NCBI RefSeq assembly: GCF_007671675.1
Contig: NZ_VCGW01000002.1
Coordinates: forward strand, 930,001-994,000
From: Marinobacter maritimus
Lineage (GTDB): Bacteria; Pseudomonadota; Gammaproteobacteria; Pseudomonadales; Oleiphilaceae
Direction of reading: 5' to 3'
Length of the DNA stretch: 64,000 nt
In this document: positions 44,079 through 53,189 of the stretch, in pieces
Numbering within the stretch: the first letter of the stretch is position 1
How the letters are laid out: every line of letters starts with the position of its first letter
The notes under the pieces: model-generated
Databases searched by the model: none
What the model was told of the DNA's origin: nothing
Seen by the model: the letters and a program-made list of their open reading frames with translations, nothing else
Translations under genes and position numbers: made by a program

Positions 44079-44399
44079 ATGAAGTACATTTTCGAAGTGC
44101 GTATCAAGGAGGGCTATGCCGCCGAAGATTACGCGGATGCCTGGGTGCGGGCAAGCGAGTTGATCCAGCGTGCACCGGGTGCGCAGGGAACGGAATTGCA
44201 CCGCAAGATTGGTGATCCGGATACGCTTATCGCCATTGCCCACTGGGATAGCAAAACCAGCCGGGATGCGATGGAGGCAAAGCACAATCCCGACGTGGCT
44301 GCGATTATCCGCAGTGCCGCGCCTTTTTGTGAAATCCGGCCCCTTGGCGAGTTTGAAGATCCGGAATGGGTGGTTAACCCGCCAGATTACCGGTACTAA
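44079..44399 (+). CDS. Antibiotic biosynthesis monooxygenase (ABM)-like dimeric ferredoxin-fold protein
   Basis: The 106-residue protein has the dimeric alpha-beta barrel layout: YIFEVRIKEGYAAEDYADAW, ASELIQRAPGAQGTELHRKI, TLIAIAHWDSKTSRDAMEAK. These strands and the conserved W/H pattern fit ABM or related small proteins. It starts 30 bases after the YHS gene and has AGGAGGC upstream. Substrate unknown. Confidence 0.75.
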   Translation: MKYIFEVRIKEGYAAEDYADAWVRASELIQRAPGAQGTELHRKIGDPDTLIAIAHWDSKTSRDAMEAKHNPDVAAIIRSAAPFCEIRPLGEFEDPEWVVNPPDYRY

Positions 44400-44479
44400 T
44401 CCGTGACAATTTGCACTGTGTTTTCCTTGGTCTAAGGTGGAAAAAGAGGTTACTGCCCTCCCATATCAGGATCCCTCCC

Positions 44480-45808
44480 ATGCGCCACCCGTTTCAGAAC
44501 GCTTTTAACCTTCACCGCCACGAAGTCCTGCCGGTTTTTGTGGCAGTGTTGTATTTTTTCTGTGTACTGACTGCACTGATGGTGCTGCGCCCCGCCCGGG
44601 AGGCGCTTGGCATTCAGGGTGGCATCGACACGGTTCGCTGGCTGTTCATTGGTACCGCAGTGGTTACTCTGGCCGTTAACCCGGTGTTTGGCTGGCTGGT
44701 CAGTAGATTGCCCCGGCGTATGTTCATCTCTGCAACTTATCTGTTTTTCAGTGCCAGCCTGCTGGTTTTTTACGGCCTGATGACGCTGACGCCCAATGTG
44801 ATCGGTGTAACCACCGGCCAGGTTTTTTACGTATGGTTCAGCGTGTTCAATCTGTTTGTAACCATGGTGTTTTGGGCGCTGATGGCGGATCGTTTTTCGT
44901 TTGATCAAGGCAAACGGTTCTTCGGTTTGATCGCGGTTGGAGGCACCTTGGGCGCCATTTTCGGGCCCTGGTTAGCGGGGCGTCTGGCCCAGCCGCTGGG
45001 CACACCGGCGCTGCTGCTGGTGGCCACCGGCTTTCTGGTTCTGGCGCTGGTTGCGGCCCTGGTTCTTACCCGCCTGCAGCCTCATTCGCCGTCGCAACGC
45101 CAAAGCCCGGAAGACCCGCTCCCGGTGGACGAGCATGCGCGCATTGGCGGCAGTGCCTGGGAGGGGCTGCGGGCGGTGTGCCGTTCCCGTTACCTGATGG
45201 GCATTGCCGCCTATGTGGTGATTCTTGCCGTGATGGCCACCTTCATCTACTTCACCCGGCTACATATGGTGGCAGCCATGGGAGAAAGTACCGACCTGCG
45301 CACCACACTGTTTGCCCGCATTGATCTGATAACCCAAATCGCCACTCTGGTGATGCAAGCGCTGGTTGCGGGCCATTTGATGAAGCGCCTCGGGGTCTCG
45401 GTGACCTTGGCGTTGCTGCCGCTGACGGCTGCGCTGGGCTTTGTTGGCCTTGCGATGGTGGGGTCTTTTGCGGCATTGGTAGTATTCGAGGCCTCCTTCA
45501 GGGCTGTGCAGCGCGCGCTGATGCGTCCTGCCCGGGAAACCCTGTATACCGTTGCCAGTCGTGAGGAAAAATATAAGGCCAAGGCGTTTATCGATACCTT
45601 TGTTTATCGCTCCGGTGATGTGGTTGGCGCCCAGACAGAAGGTCTTCTGGCCCGTTTGGGAATGGGCCTGGCGGGCATTGCCGCGGTTGCGGTTCCACTT
45701 GCCCTGATGTGGGCGGTTCTGGCCTTCTGGCTTGGCCGGTCCCAGAAACAAAAGGCGCTGGTTTATGAACGAACCAGTGCAGAACAAGAAAGGAGAATGC
45801 CATCATGA
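44480..45808 (+). CDS. MFS / NTP-NDP exchange carrier-like transporter
   Basis: ATG 44480 gives 442 residues; the 23 upstream codons look unrelated. The sequence has twelve predicted membrane helices, the VLRPAREALG motif at about residue 32, typical of bacterial MFS/NTP-NDP exchanger-like proteins, and LLRPLARLP-type loop residues (WLVSRLPRRMFISATYLF). Nucleotide exchange is the name given to relatives, but substrate here is not shown by sequence. It overlaps by four bases the Tat-exported aldo-keto reductase, so the two are cotranslated. Confidence 0.75.
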   Translation: MRHPFQNAFNLHRHEVLPVFVAVLYFFCVLTALMVLRPAREALGIQGGIDTVRWLFIGTAVVTLAVNPVFGWLVSRLPRRMFISATYLFFSASLLVFYGLMTLTPNVIGVTTGQVFYVWFSVFNLFVTMVFWALMADRFSFDQGKRFFGLIAVGGTLGAIFGPWLAGRLAQPLGTPALLLVATGFLVLALVAALVLTRLQPHSPSQRQSPEDPLPVDEHARIGGSAWEGLRAVCRSRYLMGIAAYVVILAVMATFIYFTRLHMVAAMGESTDLRTTLFARIDLITQIATLVMQALVAGHLMKRLGVSVTLALLPLTAALGFVGLAMVGSFAALVVFEASFRAVQRALMRPARETLYTVASREEKYKAKAFIDTFVYRSGDVVGAQTEGLLARLGMGLAGIAAVAVPLALMWAVLAFWLGRSQKQKALVYERTSAEQERRMPS

Positions 45809-46749
45809 TATCCCGTCGCACCTATCTCAAACTCGCCATGGCGGCCGGCGCCAGCCTTGCTATAAGACCTGGCCTGCTGTGGGCAGAAGATCGCAAACTG
45901 GAACTGATCACCCGCCCCATCCCTTCCACAGGCGAGCGCCTGCCGGGTGTCGGCCTGGGCAGTTCCGCAAGCTTCTCCAGTACCGCCCGACGCGAGGATT
46001 TTGAGGCCCTGCGGGAAGTGCTGGCTGCGCTGGTTAAAGAGGGTGGTTCGGTATTTGACACGGCACCGAGCTACGGCGCGTCTGAAGAAGTCGCCGGGCA
46101 AATCGCCAACGAACTGGGCATCGTCGACAAGTTATTCTGGGCGACCAAACTGAACGTGGCCGGCTGGGGTGGCCGTACCGCTAACATGGACGACGCCCGG
46201 GCCCAGGTAGAAACTTCCTTTGAGCGGATCGGCAAAAATCCCATTGATCTGATCCAGGTGCACAACATGGCGGACATTCCCAACCAGCTTGGCCTGTTAA
46301 AGGAGCTTCGGACCGACGGCCGGGTACGCTACATAGGGGTGACGACCACTTTCCAGCGCCAATATGAGGGCCTGGAAAAGGTGATGAAAAACGAGCCCAT
46401 TGATTTCATCGGCGTTGATTACGCCGTCGACAACCTGGCCATGGAAGAGCGCATTTTGCCCCTTGCCAAAGACAAAGGCATTGCGGTGCTGATATACGCG
46501 CCGTTTGGCCGTTCACGCCTGTGGGACAAGGTGAAAGGCAAGGAACTGCCGGATTGGGCGGCAGAATTTGATGCCCACTCCTGGGCCCAGTTCTTCCTGA
46601 AATTCGTGCTTTCACACCCCGTGGTGACGGCCGCTACACCCGCGACCAGCAAAGCCCGCCACATGATCGACAATATGGGCGCCGCCATGGGTGCGCTGCC
46701 AGATGAGGAACTGCGCAGGCGTATGGTTACTCATATTGAGAGCCTGTAA
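45805..46749 (+). CDS. Tat-exported aldo-keto reductase
   Basis: The 314-residue protein begins with a twin-arginine signal SRRTYLKLAMAAGASLAI, so it is exported folded. The mature part is an aldo-keto reductase barrel: VFDTAPSYGASEE with the catalytic Asp/Tyr, the Lys in FWATKLNVAG, and IGVTTTF. Exported relatives exist but substrate is unknown. Its ATG overlaps the carrier gene. Confidence 0.9.
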   Translation: MISRRTYLKLAMAAGASLAIRPGLLWAEDRKLELITRPIPSTGERLPGVGLGSSASFSSTARREDFEALREVLAALVKEGGSVFDTAPSYGASEEVAGQIANELGIVDKLFWATKLNVAGWGGRTANMDDARAQVETSFERIGKNPIDLIQVHNMADIPNQLGLLKELRTDGRVRYIGVTTTFQRQYEGLEKVMKNEPIDFIGVDYAVDNLAMEERILPLAKDKGIAVLIYAPFGRSRLWDKVKGKELPDWAAEFDAHSWAQFFLKFVLSHPVVTAATPATSKARHMIDNMGAAMGALPDEELRRRMVTHIESL

Positions 46750-46810
46750 AATCCTGACGGCACTCCTGGTCGGTCGCGGCCTAAACTATGCATAGTGGTG
46801 TATTAAACGC

Positions 46811-47029
46811 ATGAGTATTGAACAACCGAATTATCCATTGCACGGAATTACGCTTGAGAGCGTTGTGACAAGGCTGCAAGAACACTACGGCTGGGAAGGG
46901 TTGGCCCAGCGAATCGACATAAAATGTTTTAAAAACGACCCGTCGATCAAGTCTTCGTTGAAGTTTCTACGTAAAACCCAGTGGGCCCGGGATAAGGTTG
47001 AAGCTCTGTATATCTCAACCTTTGTGTAA
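46811..47029 (+). CDS. VF530 family DNA-binding protein
   Basis: The 72-residue protein has the family pattern [40 protein letters not shown] and [14 protein letters not shown], as in the small VF530 proteins (PF09905), which bind DNA in vitro or have a DNA-binding-like fold. Stand-alone gene; length is normal. Biological role unclear. Confidence 0.9.
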   Translation: MSIEQPNYPLHGITLESVVTRLQEHYGWEGLAQRIDIKCFKNDPSIKSSLKFLRKTQWARDKVEALYISTFV

Positions 47030-47078
47030 AAGACCGGAACAGGTTGGTTTACGATATTCAGACTCAAGGATTCGGTAT

Positions 47079-48341
47079 CTAACTCCCGGACCAACCGACG
47101 AGAATCGGAACATACACGATCAGTAAAAGGACGCTGATCAAGGTTAGCAAGTACGGAACGATTGCTCGTGTGATGCGCTCCAGAGGCAGTTGCGTGATTG
47201 AGGAGGCCACGTAAAGGTTGATTGCCACCGGCGGGGTGATCATGCCGATTGCCAATCCCACAACGATGACAATGCCGAAATGAATCGGGTCGATTCCCAG
47301 CTGGAGTACCAGCGGCAGCAAAACGGGTGTCAGGATGATCAAGGCGCTGGCGGTTTCGATGAACACGCCAGTCAGCAGGATTATCCCCACGACCAAGAGC
47401 ATGATCACGTAAGGGTTGGTGGAAATAGAGAGCACGGCTTGCGCAATGGCGCCGGGCACCTGCCAGCTTGAGAGCGTCCAGCTCAGCACCGCCGAAGTGG
47501 CGATCACCAGCATGATCACTGAGGTGGTAATGGCTGAGCGAATGAGGATGCGATACACATCGCCAAGTTTTAGGTCGCGATAGATGAACAGCGAGACCAG
47601 CAGAGCGTAATTGACTGCCACTACAGCCGCCTCGCTGGGTGTGAAGATGCCCGAAAATATACCCCCCAGAATGATCACCGGGGTCATCAATCCCCAACTG
47701 GCGCTTTTCAGCGTACGCCAGATGGTGGCGAGGGAGAGCGGTGTGCCTTTGGGGTATTGGCGCTTATAGGCCTGGGTAATGGCAATCGCCATCAACCCCA
47801 GCCCCATAGCCAGCCCCGGCAGAAAGCCGTTCAGGAACAGCTCGGTTACCGACTGCTGGGCAATCACTGCATAGATAATCATGGGCACCGAAGGCGGGAT
47901 CACCACGCCAAGGGTGCCGCTTGCGGCAATTAAACTCGCGGCAGACGCAGGGTCGTAGCCTTTCTTGCGCAATTCCGGCACCAGGCTTGATCCTACCGCG
48001 GCGGTAGTTGCCGCTCCGGAGCCTGAAATCGCAGCGAAGAACATTCCCGCCATTACCGAGACCAGCGACAAACCACCACGCAGAAAGCCGAACAGGGAGT
48101 CGGCGAAGTTGACCAGCCTTTCGCTTACTTTGCCTTGGGCCATCAGGTCGCCGGCCAGAATGAACATGGGAATGGCCACCAAGGCGAACGAATTGATGCC
48201 CTGAAACATCTGCTGGGTGACCACCATCAAAGGCACCCCGGCCTGGCTCAGCGCAACCATAGTGCTGGCACCTATCGCCAGAGCAATGGGCACACCCAGC
48301 AGCATGAGCCCGAAGAACAGGCCGAATAGAAGCAGCGTCAT
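47079..48341 (-). CDS. dctM: TRAP transporter large permease DctM
   Basis: The 420-residue protein has about twelve membrane segments and DctM signatures: LLGVPIALAIGASTMVALSQ at residue 15, GLSLVSVMAGMFFAAISGSG, and FIETASALIILTPVLLPLVL. It forms the membrane channel of a TRAP uptake system for a C4-dicarboxylate or similar acid, together with DctQ and DctP. Start overlaps dctQ by four bases. Order P-Q-M is transcribed leftward. Confidence 0.94.
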   Translation of the reverse strand: MTLLLFGLFFGLMLLGVPIALAIGASTMVALSQAGVPLMVVTQQMFQGINSFALVAIPMFILAGDLMAQGKVSERLVNFADSLFGFLRGGLSLVSVMAGMFFAAISGSGAATTAAVGSSLVPELRKKGYDPASAASLIAASGTLGVVIPPSVPMIIYAVIAQQSVTELFLNGFLPGLAMGLGLMAIAITQAYKRQYPKGTPLSLATIWRTLKSASWGLMTPVIILGGIFSGIFTPSEAAVVAVNYALLVSLFIYRDLKLGDVYRILIRSAITTSVIMLVIATSAVLSWTLSSWQVPGAIAQAVLSISTNPYVIMLLVVGIILLTGVFIETASALIILTPVLLPLVLQLGIDPIHFGIVIVVGLAIGMITPPVAINLYVASSITQLPLERITRAIVPYLLTLISVLLLIVYVPILVGWSGS

Positions 48342-48856
48342 GGAGCAGAATCCTCAACACGTTCGCCGTCCACTATCAGCTCCACTACGTCTACCAGGGC
48401 ATACCAGCACATTATGACCGCGCTGAGCGGAATCACGGCGTAAACGTAGGTCATGGAAAGTCGCAATGAGGCGGATTTCTGAAAACTCTGAACTTGCATA
48501 TAGCGATAGCCGATCACCACCAGTGCCACCAGAAAGGCCAGCACAGCCAGCGTAGCGAGAATGCGCGCGGCTTGTCGCAGGCGCACGGGCAGGGCATCCA
48601 CAGCAAAGGTTACGGCGATATGCCGGCCACGCTGAAAAGCCAGAGTGGCTGCCAAAAAGGTGATCCACACCAGCAAAAAGCGACTGACCTCTTCAGTCCA
48701 ACCGACCGCGCTGAACAGAACCCTGGAGACAATCTGCAGGGTAATTACCCCGATCAGTGCCGCCATGGCAGCGAAAACCACGGGCTGGAGGATTGCGTCC
48801 AGCCCGCGCTCAATACGCTTTAGCGGCTTCAGCAGCGATTGAGTTGCTGTCGTCAC
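48338..48856 (-). CDS. dctQ: TRAP transporter small permease DctQ
   Basis: The 172-residue protein has four membrane helices with the DctQ marker ALIGVITLQIVSRVLFSAVG and WTEEVSRFLLVWITFLAATL near residue 55, the conserved EE/E-R motif. It binds DctM to complete the TRAP membrane complex. It starts one base beyond dctP and overlaps dctM. Confidence 0.92.
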   Translation of the reverse strand: MTTATQSLLKPLKRIERGLDAILQPVVFAAMAALIGVITLQIVSRVLFSAVGWTEEVSRFLLVWITFLAATLAFQRGRHIAVTFAVDALPVRLRQAARILATLAVLAFLVALVVIGYRYMQVQSFQKSASLRLSMTYVYAVIPLSAVIMCWYALVDVVELIVDGERVEDSAP

Positions 48857-49852
48857 TTACTTGAGCGCCTCCTGAATGCGCGGCAGGTAATCACCGAACT
48901 GTTTGCCGTATTGTTCGTACACCGGCTCTACTGCAGACTGGAAAGCTTCCATATTCGGTTCATCATTGATCTGCATGCCAGCTGCCCGCAGTTCCGCCAG
49001 TTGCTTGGATTCCATTTCGGCGTTTACCTGGCGCTCATGCTCGGCGGCTTCCTGGGCGGCTTGCTTCAACACATCCTGAGCCGCGTCCGGAAGCTTGTTC
49101 CAGGCGGGCATGCCCATAACAAAGATTGCCGGGGCATAGGTATGGCGCGAGAGAGTCATATAATTCTGAGTCTCATTGAGCTTGAAGGAGTGAACCACGT
49201 TGACCGGATTTTCCTGCCCGTCAATGGTGCCTTGCTGCATGGCGGTCAAGGCTTCTGTCCACGCCATTGGAATGGCGTTAGCGCCTAATGCACGGAAGGT
49301 GTCCACATACACAGGGTTTTCCATCACACGAATGCGCAGGCCATCCAGATCTTCGGGAGTGTTGACCGCCCGCTCGCTGTTGGTCAGGTTGCGAAAGCCG
49401 CGTTCCGCATAGGCCAGGCCTTTCAGGTTAACTTCGGAGAGCTTGTCGAGCAGTTCCTGGCCGATAGGCCCGTCGAGCACGGCATAAGCTGCTTGCGGTG
49501 AAGGAAACAAAAACGGCAGCTCGAAAACCGCCATTTCTTCGACAAAGTTGGCCACCGGGCCGTTGGTGATCACGCCCATATCGACGGTGCCGATCTGCAT
49601 ACCTTCCAGCAAGGTGCGCTCGTCACCCAGTGAGGCGTTGGGATAAAGCTCAATGCTCACCGCACCTTCGGTGCGCTCTGCGACCAAATCCTGAAATTTG
49701 ACGGCGGCAATATGGAAGCCATCCTGCTCGTTGACCACGTGTGCCAAGCGCAGAGTGACAGGGTCCATATCGGTAAAGTCGGATGCAAAAGCTGTGCTGG
49801 CCAAAGCCAGCGAAATGCTGAGCGTCAGCGTATTCAAAGTGAGCTTTTTCAT
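48857..49852 (-). CDS. dctP: TRAP transporter solute-binding protein DctP
   Basis: The 331-residue protein has a signal peptide (residues 1-23, ending STAFASD) and DctP-family markers VTLRLAHVVNEQDGFHIAAV, LGDERTLLEGMQIGTVDMGV, LRIRVMENPVYVDTFRALGA and QQGTIDGQENPVNVV, with the substrate-binding Arg in LRIRVMEN. The ligand is likely a dicarboxylate or sialic/other organic acid; not determined. Last of the three genes in sequence but first in transcription. Confidence 0.95.
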   Translation of the reverse strand: MKKLTLNTLTLSISLALASTAFASDFTDMDPVTLRLAHVVNEQDGFHIAAVKFQDLVAERTEGAVSIELYPNASLGDERTLLEGMQIGTVDMGVITNGPVANFVEEMAVFELPFLFPSPQAAYAVLDGPIGQELLDKLSEVNLKGLAYAERGFRNLTNSERAVNTPEDLDGLRIRVMENPVYVDTFRALGANAIPMAWTEALTAMQQGTIDGQENPVNVVHSFKLNETQNYMTLSRHTYAPAIFVMGMPAWNKLPDAAQDVLKQAAQEAAEHERQVNAEMESKQLAELRAAGMQINDEPNMEAFQSAVEPVYEQYGKQFGDYLPRIQEALK

Positions 49853-50043
49853 TGTAATTTTCCTTGATGAATCAGGCGATAACGCAGTCTAAAAAAGCAC
49901 TCCCGCTAAAAAAGGGAAGGGACTTTCGAGCTTAGTTGATTTCAAACAGAAAATCGATTGGCAGAAGGTGATCTTGAAACGGGTTGCCGGGTGCCTGGCT
50001 CATGGTAATTGTCGCCGGCTCCCGGTGCGCCATTTCAGGTCTG
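49853..50043. other. Intergenic, nothing recognised
   Basis: No gene or clear terminator. It contains the dctPQM promoter region. Confidence 0.3.
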
Positions 50044-50661
50044 CTAAGACAATACAATCAGATGGTTCGGCAGTTCATCTTTTTGGCGAGTGGCGGGAAC
50101 CTTGGTTTTCAGGTGTGTGCCACAGGCTTCGATGCAGGTAATAAAGCCCTGTAGCGTCTCACCCTGTTTCACCTGCTCCGTGAACGTCGCAACGATGGCT
50201 TCCCAGGCGCCATTGTCTATTTCGCTGGATATGCCCCGGTCCACCAGAATCTCGACGTAACGCTCGGCTTCAGAAACGAAGATCAGCATGCCGGTGGCAC
50301 CTGCCGTGTGGTGCAGGTTCTGCTCCAGAAACTGGCGACGGGCCAGGTTGGAGGCGCGCCAGTAGCGCACGGAGCGAGGAATCAACCGCGTATTGATGCC
50401 GGGTATCCGGAACACAAGGCTGAGCAGGATAAATACGCCCCACTGGCCGAGCAGCAACATGTCTGCGGCCAGCCAGCCGGTAAAGTAATTGACGATGCCG
50501 GGCACCAAAAGCGCGATGAGCCCGGCCCAGAGAAGAGGGATATAGGCGTAGTTATCGGCTTGTGCCGTCAGCACAGTAACCACTTCAGCGTCTGTTTCCC
50601 GCTCGACCGCGCTGATGGCCGCCGCGACCTGTTCCTGTTCTTGCTTGTTCAATAATGTCAT
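50044..50661 (-). CDS. TPM domain-containing protein
   Basis: The 205-residue protein has two membrane helices (about 40-80) and a C-terminal TPM-phosphatase-like domain with GATGMLIFVSEAERYVEILV. The TPM fold is found in thylakoid proteins and in bacterial envelope proteins. It is third in the LemA operon, 55 bases downstream of the Gly-rich TPM protein. Enzyme activity is unproven. Confidence 0.82.
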   Translation of the reverse strand: MTLLNKQEQEQVAAAISAVERETDAEVVTVLTAQADNYAYIPLLWAGLIALLVPGIVNYFTGWLAADMLLLGQWGVFILLSLVFRIPGINTRLIPRSVRYWRASNLARRQFLEQNLHHTAGATGMLIFVSEAERYVEILVDRGISSEIDNGAWEAIVATFTEQVKQGETLQGFITCIEACGTHLKTKVPATRQKDELPNHLIVLS

Positions 50662-50716
50662 GGGTTATCGCTTCTTGATTAAGTTGTAGGCAGTTTTTTC
50701 GGTGAGTGCTTTGCTG

Positions 50717-51502
50717 TTACCAGCCACCGGAAGCACCTCCGCCGCCGAAGCCACCGCCTCCGCCGCCAAAACCACCACCACCGAAGCCGCCGCCCCGGCC
50801 ACCCATGCTTGCGCCAAGCAACGCACCACCCAGTAGCGCAGCGCCACTACGCCCGCCACGCCCCCGGCCACCGCCAATGAAGTAAATCACGGCCATTATG
50901 ATGAAGAAAAACAGTGATACGAGGGAGAGGTTCGGCTTTTCCTGAGGCCCGCGGTTAGTCCGGCTCGGTACCGCCAGGGGCTCGCCACCCAAAACCTGCA
51001 CCATGGCCGCAGCGCCGTCACTAATACCCTGTTCAAACTGCCCCTGCTTGAATGCAGGCGTAATAATCTGATTGATGATAGTGGCTGATGCCGCATCGGT
51101 GAGACGGCCCTCCAGTCCATAGCCCACTTCAATCCGAATCTTGCGTTCTTGCTTGGCAACGATCAGCAGAGCGCCGTTGTCCTCGCCTTTCTGGCCGATG
51201 CCCCAATGCCGGCCCAGCTGGTACCCGTAATCTTCAATGGCGTAGCCCTGAAGATCAGGCACGGTAACCACGACAACCTGTTCCGTGGTTGCCTGTTCGT
51301 GCGCCTGGAACATTTGGGTAATCCGGGTTTCGGTGGCCGGGCTCAGCATCCCGGCCTTGTCCACCACACGGCCACTCAGTTCCGGGAACTCCGGGGCGGA
51401 CTGAGCCAGGGCCGCTGATACCGGCAGCACGATCAGAGCAAGGAGGGCCGCAATGGAATAAAACGCAGAGCGGAACGCAGACTGGCGCGAAGAAAACTGC
51501 AT
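50717..51502 (-). CDS. TPM domain protein with Gly-rich C-terminus (YgcG-like)
   Basis: The 261-residue protein has a signal peptide (ending SAALAQSAPE), a TPM domain (about 40-175; ELSGRVVDKAGMLSPATE and YAIEDYGYQLGRHWGIGQKG), a membrane helix near 195-215 (FFFIIMAVIYFIGG) and a Gly-rich, mostly uncharged tail of about 45 residues. This is the YgcG-type layout. It is second in the LemA operon, and probably membrane-tethered on the periplasmic side. Confidence 0.88.
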   Translation of the reverse strand: MQFSSRQSAFRSAFYSIAALLALIVLPVSAALAQSAPEFPELSGRVVDKAGMLSPATETRITQMFQAHEQATTEQVVVVTVPDLQGYAIEDYGYQLGRHWGIGQKGEDNGALLIVAKQERKIRIEVGYGLEGRLTDAASATIINQIITPAFKQGQFEQGISDGAAAMVQVLGGEPLAVPSRTNRGPQEKPNLSLVSLFFFIIMAVIYFIGGGRGRGGRSGAALLGGALLGASMGGRGGGFGGGGFGGGGGGFGGGGASGGW

Positions 51503-52120
51503 TTAAAACGTCACCGTGGGCGCTTCATCGGCGTTTTCTGCGGTGGCCTCGAAGTTTTCACGCAGCTCCATATCGCTGTAGAGAATGCTGTGCCAGATTT
51601 TACCGGGGAAGGTGCGGATCTCGGTGTTGTAGCGTTCGACCGATTGAATGAAGTCGCGCCGGGCCACGGCTATCCGGTTTTCAGTGCCTTCAAGCTGTGA
51701 TTGCAGCGCAAGAAAGTTCTGGTTCGATTTCAAATCCGGGTAACGTTCGGAAACCGCCATCAATCGGCTCAATGCGCTGCTGAGTTCTCCCTGCGCCTGT
51801 TGAAACTGCTGGAGTTTCTGCGGGTTGTTCAGAATGCTCTCGTCAACCTGAATGGAGGTCGCCTTGGAGCGGGCCTCGATGACCGCCGTCAGTGTCTCTT
51901 TTTCCTGGGCAGCAAAGCCTTTGACGGTTTCAACCAGGTTAGGCACCAGATCTGCGCGGCGCTGATACTGGTTTTCAACCTGCGACCAGGCGGACTTAAC
52001 CTTTTCGTCGTAGGTGGGAATGTTGTTGATGCCGCAACCGGTCAGAAGAAATGCCAGCATGAGCAGCGCAGCCAGTTGCCGCATTGAGCGCAGGGAGGTG
52101 AGGGTTGGCAATGTTTTCAT
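51503..52120 (-). CDS. LemA family protein
   Basis: The start ATG at 52120 yields a 205-residue lipoprotein with lipobox LTGC near residue 28. The rest is the LemA all-helical domain: VKSAWSQVENQYQRRADLVP, KETLTAVIEARSKATSIQVD, QGELSSALSRLMAVSERYPD and ARRDFIQSVERYNT. LemA proteins sit next to TPM proteins across bacteria, as here, and are envelope proteins of unclear function. It is first in the operon. Confidence 0.92.
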   Translation of the reverse strand: MKTLPTLTSLRSMRQLAALLMLAFLLTGCGINNIPTYDEKVKSAWSQVENQYQRRADLVPNLVETVKGFAAQEKETLTAVIEARSKATSIQVDESILNNPQKLQQFQQAQGELSSALSRLMAVSERYPDLKSNQNFLALQSQLEGTENRIAVARRDFIQSVERYNTEIRTFPGKIWHSILYSDMELRENFEATAENADEAPTVTF

Positions 52121-52162
52121 GGTGTCGGGATTCCCTGAAGATGAACAAGGCTCTTGAGCCAA

Positions 52163-52404
52163 GAGCCACGAATGTGTGAAAGGGTCTCACACTCAGCCAC
52201 TTCAATACAGCCCGCCCCATATCCTCTCCCCAACCAGCTTGCGCCATTGTGGGGCGCCGCTCATTCGACTGCACGTTTTTGGGTCCACCGCTGCCTGCTA
52301 TGGGCCGCAAGGTGTTTCGGATTTTTGATGTAACCATTTGAATAAAAAGCAAGTTATTCAGGTCTGGAACGGCTCGTGCAGTGGTGGCTTGTGTTACTAC
52401 GAAT
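52163..52404. other. Intergenic / decayed sequence upstream of urtE
   Basis: No intact gene. It probably contains further remains of the deleted urea transporter genes. Small frames here have no recognisable products. Confidence 0.3.
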
Positions 52405-52473
52405 TGCACAGGCAAAACCACCATGATGGACATCATCGCCGGCACAACCCGCCTGGACATGATCAAGGTGTAA
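52405..52473 (+). pseudogene. urtD: Remnant of urtD (urea ABC transporter ATP-binding subunit)
   Basis: The frame reads CTGKTTMMDIIAGTTRLDMI and ends KV with a TAA stop. GKTTMMDxIxGxTRxD is the Walker A region specific to UrtD, but here the Gly preceding is Cys and the next 200 residues are absent; the sequence goes on directly to the urtE ribosome-binding site. It is a deletion scar: the urtA, urtB and urtC genes and most of urtD are missing. Confidence 0.65.
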
Positions 52474-52490
52474 CTCGGGGAGGAGGCGTG

Positions 52491-53189
52491 ATGCTCAGGA
52501 TCGACAGGCTCAACCACTATTACGGCAAGAACCACATTCTTTGGAATCTGGAACTTGACGTACCCCGGGGACAGTGCACCTGTGTGATGGGCCGTAATGG
52601 GGCGGGGAAAACCACGCTGATGAAATGCATCGTGGGCGCGGAACCTGTGAAAAGCGGCTCCCTCGCGTTTGCCGAAGGCGTGGAACTCACTCAAAAGAAC
52701 ATCGAAGACCGCGCCCGCCTCGGCATTGGCTACGTACCCCAGGGCCGGCAGATCTTCCCGATGCTGACCGTGGAAGATAACCTCCGTTCCGGCCTGGGTC
52801 TGCGCCAGAGCGACAGCAAGATAATCCCCGCGCGAGTCTACGAGCTGTTTCCGGAATTGAGGGAAATGCGCCACCGCCGGGGCAGCGAGCTTTCCGACGG
52901 CCAGCAACAACAACTCGCCATTGGCCAGGCTCTGGTGATCGAACCCCGCCTGCTGATCCTCGACGAACCGGCGGAAGGCCTTCAGCCCAACATCGTCGCC
53001 CGGATTGGCAAGGTTATCCGCAAGCTGATAGAGGAAGACGGCCTCACCGTGTTGCTGGCGGAGCAAAAGCTGCCTTTTGCCCGCAAATACGCTGACCGCT
53101 TTGCCATCCTTGATCAGGGGCGACGAGTGGCCGAGGGTGACATTGCAGGCCTGACCGATGAGCTTATTGAGAAGCACCTTACGGTATGA
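52491..53189 (+). CDS. urtE: Urea ABC transporter ATP-binding subunit UrtE
   Basis: ATG 52491 follows GAGGAGGCG. The 232-residue ATPase has Walker A MGRNGAGKTTLM, Q-loop YVPQGRQIFPML, signature LSDGQQQQLAIG and Walker B LLILDEPAEGLQPNIV, the features of the LivF/UrtE subfamily. The D-loop and H-loop-like Gln (LLAEQKLPFA) are present. With urtABCD gone, this protein has no clear transporter partner here and may be a vestige, or it may work with a transporter elsewhere. Its stop overlaps ureD (ATGA), so it is the head of the urease operon as it stands. Confidence 0.9.
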   Translation: MLRIDRLNHYYGKNHILWNLELDVPRGQCTCVMGRNGAGKTTLMKCIVGAEPVKSGSLAFAEGVELTQKNIEDRARLGIGYVPQGRQIFPMLTVEDNLRSGLGLRQSDSKIIPARVYELFPELREMRHRRGSELSDGQQQQLAIGQALVIEPRLLILDEPAEGLQPNIVARIGKVIRKLIEEDGLTVLLAEQKLPFARKYADRFAILDQGRRVAEGDIAGLTDELIEKHLTV

